Positions 36,701 through 45,700 of a DNA stretch of 64,000 nt are shown here, in pieces (position 1 is the stretch's first letter; every line of letters starts with the position of its first letter). The position numbers and the translations under genes are program-made. This DNA is from Apostichopus japonicus. Its lineage: Eukaryota; Echinodermata; Holothuroidea; Aspidochirotida; Stichopodidae. The stretch is from positions 15,331,077 through 15,395,076 of the forward strand of contig NC_092582.1 of the NCBI RefSeq assembly GCF_037975245.1, read 5' to 3'. The notes below the pieces were generated by a model that worked only from the letters and a program-made list of their open reading frames with translations, was not told where the DNA came from and did not search any database.

Positions 36701-39700
36701 CAGGTGTGATCACATACATATATATTGACACACACACAGAAAAGAAGAAATTTTGTGGACACAACTCGACTGGACCATCTCGATCTAGTCCTCAATAGTC
36801 ACGAGGGACCCGACAGTCAAACAGCAGCTGACCCCGAGCACCGAAGGACTGATGGGTGCATACGACAGATGCTTGTGGTTAAGGACCAGTGCCCCGTCAT
36901 TTCCTGTGATTGGTTACATTTGTCAAGACTGGACGGTCTCTCTAGCGAACCCCCCCACACACACCGCAGACTGCCAGTCGGGTGAACGCTACATGTTCAC
37001 TTGTCTCCCGACTGAAGCCTTACGTAAAACTGTCAAAATTTTGATCAGGTGCAGTATTTAATCCTACACACACACAGTGCTTCTAACCCCACGTAACGAT
37101 GGATGAGTCGAGTGGAGTCATGAGCAGTTGGTTAGTGTTCAAAAGGCTTAAAGAAGCCCATTGAAGATCCTACTGGATTGCCGGTAGGTAAAGGGTCGCC
37201 CAGTGGAAGTTAACGCTTTGTTTATCTTTTTATCTGACCACGTAACCTAACTATTCCCCTTTCAAGGGAGAAGATAAAGCCTTACGAGTTGTGGCCTGCT
37301 GGTTGGAATATGAAAAATTCCAGTGCAGTTGGCAAGACCAATTTCATACCCAACCCTGTACTAGATTGACTAAATTTGATGGTGTTTCTCGATCCTGCAA
37401 AAACCCTTTTTGCGACTTTATAGCGTGGTTGTCAATACTGAAGTGTGTTACACTTTTTTACTAATTTTAAACAAGACTAAGTACAAACAATTCCATGTGA
37501 ACTTGTGTTAACTCAATGGTGAAGAAATGCTCTGCAGTACTTGAATTCAACCCTCTCCTCGGCACCCCCTACCTCCCCGCCCGCCCTTAACCCTTTTGTT
37601 GAAAAGTGGGAGACTGCACTTCCCATTGAAGACAATTTTGAATTTTAAACAGTGCTAATATGCGGCCATCAATCATATTTTAAAACGGTTATAGCATGCT
37701 TTCAAAACGGTCACCAATAATGATGCATACAACATGTGCTATGTTTGAACATCTCAAAGACCTTTAGAAAGTTGTGACAATGTAGCCTGCTGTTGGAAGA
37801 GTACATTATCTGTGTCGGAAAAGGGACAGTCCCGATTAATTTGGACTTATGGTAATCCTAAAACAATCAAATCTTAATTAAGAGCTGATTTACGTATGGA
37901 ATATATCTTTACTGCTCATAAATATTTTTTCTCTTTTTCAATTTATGATCAGAATTTCAATAAATTTGACTAAAGTATAAATGCTATATCCATGTCATCA
38001 TATGGGATTTCCTTTTGAGAGTAGAAAAGTCATCACAATGGGTTTGGAGGGGGGGGGGGTGGGGGGGTGCGGGAGGTGGGGCAGGGAATAGTTTAGTGCT
38101 CAAATTTTGAAAGCTCTGATCTTTTTCTTCTATGAAAGACTATGGTCCCTCTGTACAAAACTGCTTAAATAGCTTTGTACTTGTGTAGCAATTTGCCCAT
38201 TGTGTATATTATTGAGATGTGATACCCACATTAATTACTCCCAGTGGGTGGGGGGTGGGGCCAGTGGGTGTTAGTACCTCAGGGTGGATGACAAAATGGC
38301 AGACAATTTGAAACTTAAATGCAGATTTTAAAGGCATTCCACAAGGCCAAATATAACGTTAAGTGGAACGGGAGCATTTAATTACACAACTGCCGATAAC
38401 ACTCTTCGTGAAGGGAAGGATCTATATATGCCGGTGATCATCCATGATCACCATACGTATATCGTTACAAAAATAAACTTCCGTCGGCTTTCTCATCCGT
38501 GGTATTTGCTAACGAAACAAGTTCAACCTACAAAATGTTTCAAAACTTACTTATTTTTGACAGATAAATCCTCTGTTGCCTGAGGAAATGGATCATGTGG
38601 TGGGAGTGTGAGATCACATCTTGGCATTTTTTCTGAGAAAGTTGATTTTTTTTTTCCCCTCTTTCTTTTATAAATTACAAGTTTATACATCCTTGAGGTG
38701 TCATACATTTGAAAAGGTTTGCTTAAAAGGAGTCTATGTTTATGATGAAATCAAGGCTTTTATCAATATGCTAAGTTTGGATGTGCAGGATTTGATCTAT
38801 GCCCTTTAGAGTAATGAATTTGTTCATTTAGTTAGGCAAAGGGCTTTTAACAGCCATTTTGTCGGATCAGATTATAAATATCTGTCGCTTATTTTGAATG
38901 ATTTGAAATGTTGCTCTTTTCCATGTGGAGTGTCTAGTCTTGTCAACTATTTTAAGTAAAAATATGGATTGAGCGAAATACGTACAAGGATTAAACTAAA
39001 TAAAGTAATTTCAAAAACGGAAGGTTTTAATCCTGAGGGTCATTGGTTTGAATCTCATTCTGGCCCAAAATTTGTTTGCTCTTCACCTAGAGTGCTAAAA
39101 GTTGTTACATAATCTTTGACTTTTGTATTTCTGCTTTTCCTTCTTGTGTGAGAAATGAGGTTGAAAATGGATCCTTGCAAAATAATTCAAAAAAAAAGAA
39201 GAGTTTTTTTGTAGTCTTTATAAAGTATTATTATGAAAAATGTTCTCGTTTCCTCCGTAACAGTACAATACTCCAGGGACGCCCGCTGAATACGTTCATC
39301 GAGTCGGCCGGACTGCCAGGGTCGGCAGGTTGGGTCACGCCGTCATATTCCTCGGTCCATCGGAAGCGGAATACGTTAAGACCTTGCAAGGTCACAAAAT
39401 AAGGTGAGTCTGAATGTGTCATCTCGACACAGAATGTGTCGTCACGAGACAGATCGTGTTATATGCGTCCATGTGCAGCAAGATGGAGTACTAGTACTCA
39501 CGTTGGAGTTTTGAGTATATTTCCACAACAATAAAAGAGGTGTTGTACAAATGTCAAGATAAAACAAGGTGGTGGAGGAGGACTGAAAAAGCATTAGCTT
39601 GTACGAGCAGTCCCCCTTAAACAAGTTAATCAGTACAGATATACACAATACAACCATAGGGGAAAAGAACAAAGAAAAAAAAACAAAGGTAGTTAACAAC

Positions 39701-42700
39701 TTATAAGCAATAATGATTTAGATGGTGATCCTTTAACCTTTTCCAAGAACATTGTAGGTTCTAGTTGTACTCATACCAAGGGGAACCTCTTCGTGTACTC
39801 ATACCCATGCCATAGTACTTGTACTAGCGTAATACAAGTCCAATTATCACCATTCAGTGCGGTATTGCTTCCACTCAGTGGAGTTGCGCTCTGACCCGTG
39901 ACGTTACCTTCAAATTACATGGAGTATCCTCTAGGAATTTTTATGCATTGAAATGCACTATACTGTCAATTGATAGATCTGTGATTTAAGTTAAAAGGTA
40001 ATCCTCGAGTTTAAGTTAAAGGTAAGTTAAAGTTACAGGTAATCTACGTAAGTTAAAGGTAATTAAGGTAAGTTAAAGTTAATCCTCTAGGAATTTTGTG
40101 CTTTGAATTGCAGTATATTTTCAATTGATATCTGTGATTTAAGCTAAAGGTAATGGTCGTTTTTTTGTCTCCTTTAATGCTATGTGCGCTATCTTTATAT
40201 TGTCTCGCTCATTACCTGTCTGATGTCATGAACAGGCTTGACAGAATTTTCAAAAACTTAGGGAGCAGGAGGGGGATAGAAGAAGAGGGGAGGGAGGGGA
40301 GGAAATGAGGAGCAGAGAAAGAGGGGAGGAGGTGTTGGGATATCATAGCAGGGTGCTCTTGAATCCCTACTGACTTGTGAGAATGTCACTCCCATTTGCT
40401 GATCTTAAAGGTAAATGGTCATTAGCACTGATGTCTTGAGGAAAACAACTTTTACTATCCAAGAAGTATTTCTCATGTCCTTGCCTTGCAAAATTGTTAA
40501 AGAAGTTTTAAAAAAAATATAAAAAAATAAATTATTTTGGATGGCTGTAATGTGACTTATACAAATTCTCTCACTATTATTATTACTTTTGTTTTCAGTG
40601 TCAAGGCAGTAGACTACAGTGAGATTCTCCAGACATTAGTTCGGCATGCACCAGCAGAATTACTCACGGAGGAACATTTCAACGGACGTCCTCCTAAGAC
40701 CATGGAAGAAGCAGCGACCAGGTTGCAGAAGAAACTGGAAAATTACGTTCATTCTGAATCCGATCACACTAAACTTGCCCAACAAGGTATGGTGTAAAAA
40801 CAAAACATGCATTTACTGTGCTTTGTCTATTCTATGTTACACCTAGTTCGGGTGACATGTGTCTTGTGTATGTAAGATATAATGTAAGTTGTCAATTTAT
40901 ATTTTATATGTTGACTGACATAATAAAACACTTCTTTAATAGCTGTTTGCTTGTGTCCGCATCCCCCAACCCCCATTCCCTAGCTATTAGTAATATTTAC
41001 TTTTGTCTATTCTATGTTACACCTACCTCCAGTGACATGTGTCTCGTTTATGTAAGATATAATGTAAGTTGTCAATTGATATATTATGTAGTGACTGCAT
41101 TATTAAAACACTTCTTTAATAGTGGTTTGCTTGTGTCCCCACCCCCCTCCCTGCTCCCTGAGCTATTAGTAATATTTACTATTGTCTATTCTATGTTATG
41201 TCTTAGCTAACTTGTCAGAAACATTCATCAGGTTTTTTTTTGGTGTCCCCTGTATGTAATACTCACTTCATCTTTTCTATGTTTATATGTCTTGGCTATT
41301 TAACGTATAAAACTTTAAAAAAAAACAGTGTTTTTCTTCAGTGTGTAGCTTGTGTCCCACCTTTTACATATGCATTGTATGTTGTCTATTCTAACTATAT
41401 CCCGGCTGACATGTGAACTTTGACATGATCAATCAAGCTGTTACTACAGCTACAAATATACGAATGTAATCATATGGGTTTTGCACCTATGCATGCAAAC
41501 AAATAATGTAATGTAGACTGTAAGATTGAATAGTCGGTACCTTGTAATATTTTGATCAAGACATACGATTTCACAAAACTTGTTCATAACAATGATTTTT
41601 TCTTTTGGTATTTTTTTATTTTCACTGTATGAATGTTAATTTAATAGTGGTTATTAAGTACAGATCAGCTACAAGAAATTTGAGTCAACACATGGGGAGG
41701 GGGGAGTTGCTTGTTTTAGCACTTTCTCTGCTTTTGCTTGCAGCAGTACTTCCATTTTCTAATAATCTTTCCTTCTTTACTCGTAATTTCTATTTGGAGC
41801 TCACTTTTGCAACTTTAACATGCAAAGGTGCGTTAACTTATTAAACTAAATATTATTCTTCTCTGAATAAGTTTATTTCTTCAACTGAATACCCAGTGCC
41901 ATGAATTTAATGAAAAACCATACAATTTTTTCGTTTTGGGCAGCAGTAACTTCCATTTTCTGATAATATTCCTTGCTTCACTCTTGTTTTATCTTCCTTT
42001 TTGTAGCCTACCATTCATTTATCAGAGCCTATGCCACGTACCCATCTTCCTTAAAGCACATCTTTCACATCAAGAAACTCCACCTGGGTCATGTCGCGAA
42101 AAGCTTCGGCCTTCGAGAAGCTCCATCGAAGTTCAAATCCCAAGGCCCAAAGTTAACAGCTACTCAGAAACATGCCCTCCAGCAACAGTAAGTCATTTTA
42201 TAGAAAATTTCTTTCCCTTTCACTTTTTGTGTTGTCAGTTATATATTTTACATGGTCTGTGAAATATGTCATTAGGTTGCTCTATATATAAATGAAAAGG
42301 GGAGGATAAAATATCAGAAATAAGAAGAAAATAGCAGAAACATGCTCTTCAACAATAGCAAAAGTATGTATGTATGTATGTATGTATTTTAGATCCTCCT
42401 GCAAGCAGGAACTCGCGAAGAGACCACCGTTGGCATCTCAAAGCCCAAGCTGACCGAAGTCATTCTTTTATATTCATATTTATATTCATATTCATATTTA
42501 TATTCATGGTTATGAATTGTCAATTGTCAACAATTCTGTAACTGGACGACATACATTAATCTTGGAATGACTCAAACTCGGGACCTTATGATTGAAAGGC
42601 ACCGGCATCATCATTTTGTAGAATTTTTCATTTCTTTCCTGTTAAAGGCATCTTGTTGCCTTAATTCAGGTTAACACAGTCCTTTATAATAGCTTCCTTT

Positions 42701-45700
42701 ATTGTTCAAAAAGGGGAAAGAAAACAAAATATATAAAATAGCAGAAAGTAAAGCAAAAATAGCAGACAGCCAGAAAGATGCTCTACAGCAACAGTGAATC
42801 ATTCTTAAAGGAATTTCAGTTTCTTTCCTGTTATTGCAATGTGTTGCCATGGTTTCTATTCACATGGTCTGCATAATTGTGGATAGCTTCCTCTTTATGT
42901 AAAACTAATGAGAAGGTAAAATACTGTACATAGGAGATACAAATTAGCACTTCATAAAGTAACACATCCATTGAACCATACAATGTCAGTTTGTTGGTTT
43001 GTTTGCAGTTGATTTATTTACCGTCTAGACATTTGTTTTTGGTAAAAGACGCATCCGTTTAGTTTTGACAGGGAAAGTCCTTGACATCGTTCCACACATT
43101 CCTTCAATTGATTGTGCAAACGGAATTACCATAAACGTTGTTGGCGATAAAACTAGTTGTGTTGGAAGAAAGTCAAAACAAAACTGGTGAAATCTGACTT
43201 TGTAGATTATCTACAAATAGTCTGTCTGGGCAGCGATATAAAAAAATTCCATAAAACTTGACTTTTTGTTACACCTATTTCGTATTAAGGTTTGTTGGTT
43301 GAGAGTTGTAAAGGGATGCCCTGGGAATATTTTTAGACATGTTTGATGCTTGGGAAGGTGCAAAGAAACTAAAACAGTCTCAAGAGATAAACAGATAATT
43401 AAACTAAAGATAAAAATAAAAGATAAGAAAAAAGAGAAATATAAAGATAATGATAGCAAAAAGCTGAAAAGAAAAAGATAACTGAACCAGGCCAGGGGGC
43501 ATTCTGGGACAATTTCTCCCCAAAATTTGTATTATTCCACCCCCCATCCAGATTTTTTCAGTTATGATTTCAGAGACAGACTATAATGAGGATCCATGCA
43601 AGTACTCCTCCAAGCATAAACTTGGCCCCCTTCAAATCTGAGCAGCAGGCAATGGGCCCAAATTGAACCCTCCATTTAAGAATAACCTTTTAACTAGTAT
43701 GGGAATGAACATTTAGAGACAGTGCTGTTTAAGAATATATCTGAATAACCATTCATTCATGACACATCATTTTGGTACAAGTGTAAATGCTTCTTGATTC
43801 GTTAGGGCGGGGGGAGGGGGCAGGGGGAAACACAACCACATGCTATAGCCAACATCAGCCCACAATGCAAATACCAGCATCACAAGGATCTCTTTACCAT
43901 CATTATCATATATCCACTAAGCCTCTAACAGTCTATGGTGATGCCCGATAGTGTCCCTCTATCAATTTAGTGTGAAATTAATAAATGCATGCAACAATTA
44001 CTATTCACTCAATTCTGTGACTCTCTCTCTCTCAATTGAGATAGACAGTAACACCCCGTGAGTAATATCCGGAATATGTAACAACAGAATAGTAACTAGA
44101 TCACTGATGATCACACATAAACAGAGATATAATGCTTCTGTATAGTGAAACCTAACAGCGACAGAGAAATTTCTTTAGGGCTACGGCATTTTCCCACCGT
44201 CACACGTATTGACTATCAGTATTATGTTAGGCTTACAGAAAGACCAGCATAAGCTACGCAGTTGACTTTTAAGGCTAGTGTCAGACGCCAAGTGCACAGT
44301 AGGGCCTACATTGCAAATTGAGTTAATCAGTCGCAGACCTGATATGACTTCCATACAGTTCAAAGATACATGATGCATCAAATTCCAATCAAATTACTCT
44401 CATAGTTTGTTCCTTTATCAGGTGACGTATCACATGTTAAGTACAAGGAATTTGATTGGTTGTTTTCTTGAAGATTGTTGCACTGGGGAAGTCCTCACAA
44501 GTACATTCATCAAGAGAGCAAAATAAATATTAAAGTCCATCACAAAATTGCTGCTTATTCTCAAAACAGCGATTCCGGAAAATATTGAGAAATGTAAAGA
44601 GGACATTCAAAAGGCGCTAGCGTTTGGGTTCAAACCTTGGAACTAGGGTAGGTGCAACGAAAGTGAAGGATAACGAGCCCGCCCTGATGGACTTAGAGAA
44701 TAAAATCACTTTCTGCAAAATATTCCATGTATGGAGCACACAAGTCAGATTGGGATGGAGTTGTATCATAGAAACTATCTTTAACGATTTTCATTTTTTT
44801 TTTGGAGAAATTTACCAATTTTATGAGAGATATTATTCAGCCTATTGCTAGAGGAGACACCATCTTGATTTTATTGATAACAATTTCACAAGAAAATAAG
44901 TTGAAACATTTAAGACAAGCCAGAAGGTAACAGGTAGTGCTTTACTATTCGATTATCATTTTGTACCCAATAAAAACCATCGTGGTGATGCAAACGTTAG
45001 ACATCAAAAGAATTAGGGTTAATAGAAAAACTTCAAAAAAGCCATTTGCCTTGTCATTGCCAGTTGTTTTTGTCCCAGACCAGAAAATTTTATCCAGTTG
45101 TTTACCGGTTTGCTATTGGGTGACTTTTGTAGTGATTGAACTCTTTTTCTACTGTAGGCCATAATATTTCATTTATTTTTGAAATTTGAAATTGAACATT
45201 TTTTAATACAGTCCATCATTCAAGATGATGCTGTCTTTTACACACATTTTTACCGTGTCTACTAATACCAGTTGATCCCTGACCGTCTGCCCGTAGAATA
45301 ACCCGAATTCATTTGTAAAATCTGGTGCTTAATTGGCAACTGATTACTTTTAATCAGTGGTTTATAGTTTTGGCCATCCTATCATTCCTAGCAGTGTTTC
45401 AGTGATGTGTACTCCCATCTAGTGTCGTAGTTACCTGCAAAGTAGATATCCCACGAGAACGTCCACGAGTGGTGTGTGGGTACACGACTACACTTGTCTG
45501 ATTACTCAGTGTTACTTACATTTCCTTCCTATAGGCAGTGTTTCAAATCCCAGTTTGATGCCTTGCAATGCTGAAATTTCACCCATTGGCCTCCCGTGGG
45601 AATGACTCATTATTTATGTTCACTACCCTGTACACGTAGTAACAAAACCAATTTTTAATGTCCATGACGATGCGGTCAGCTGGTAATTAGCGAAAGAATT

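Noticed and set aside
36725-37061. Possible retroelement frame with KDQCPVIS-like text
   Set aside because: Two overlapping frames without any RT or endonuclease motif. The similarity impression did not hold over more than a few residues.
44600-44660. Possible tRNA from a GGGTTCAAACC B-box-like motif
   Set aside because: There is no A-box or stem structure at the right distance. A single box match is expected by chance.
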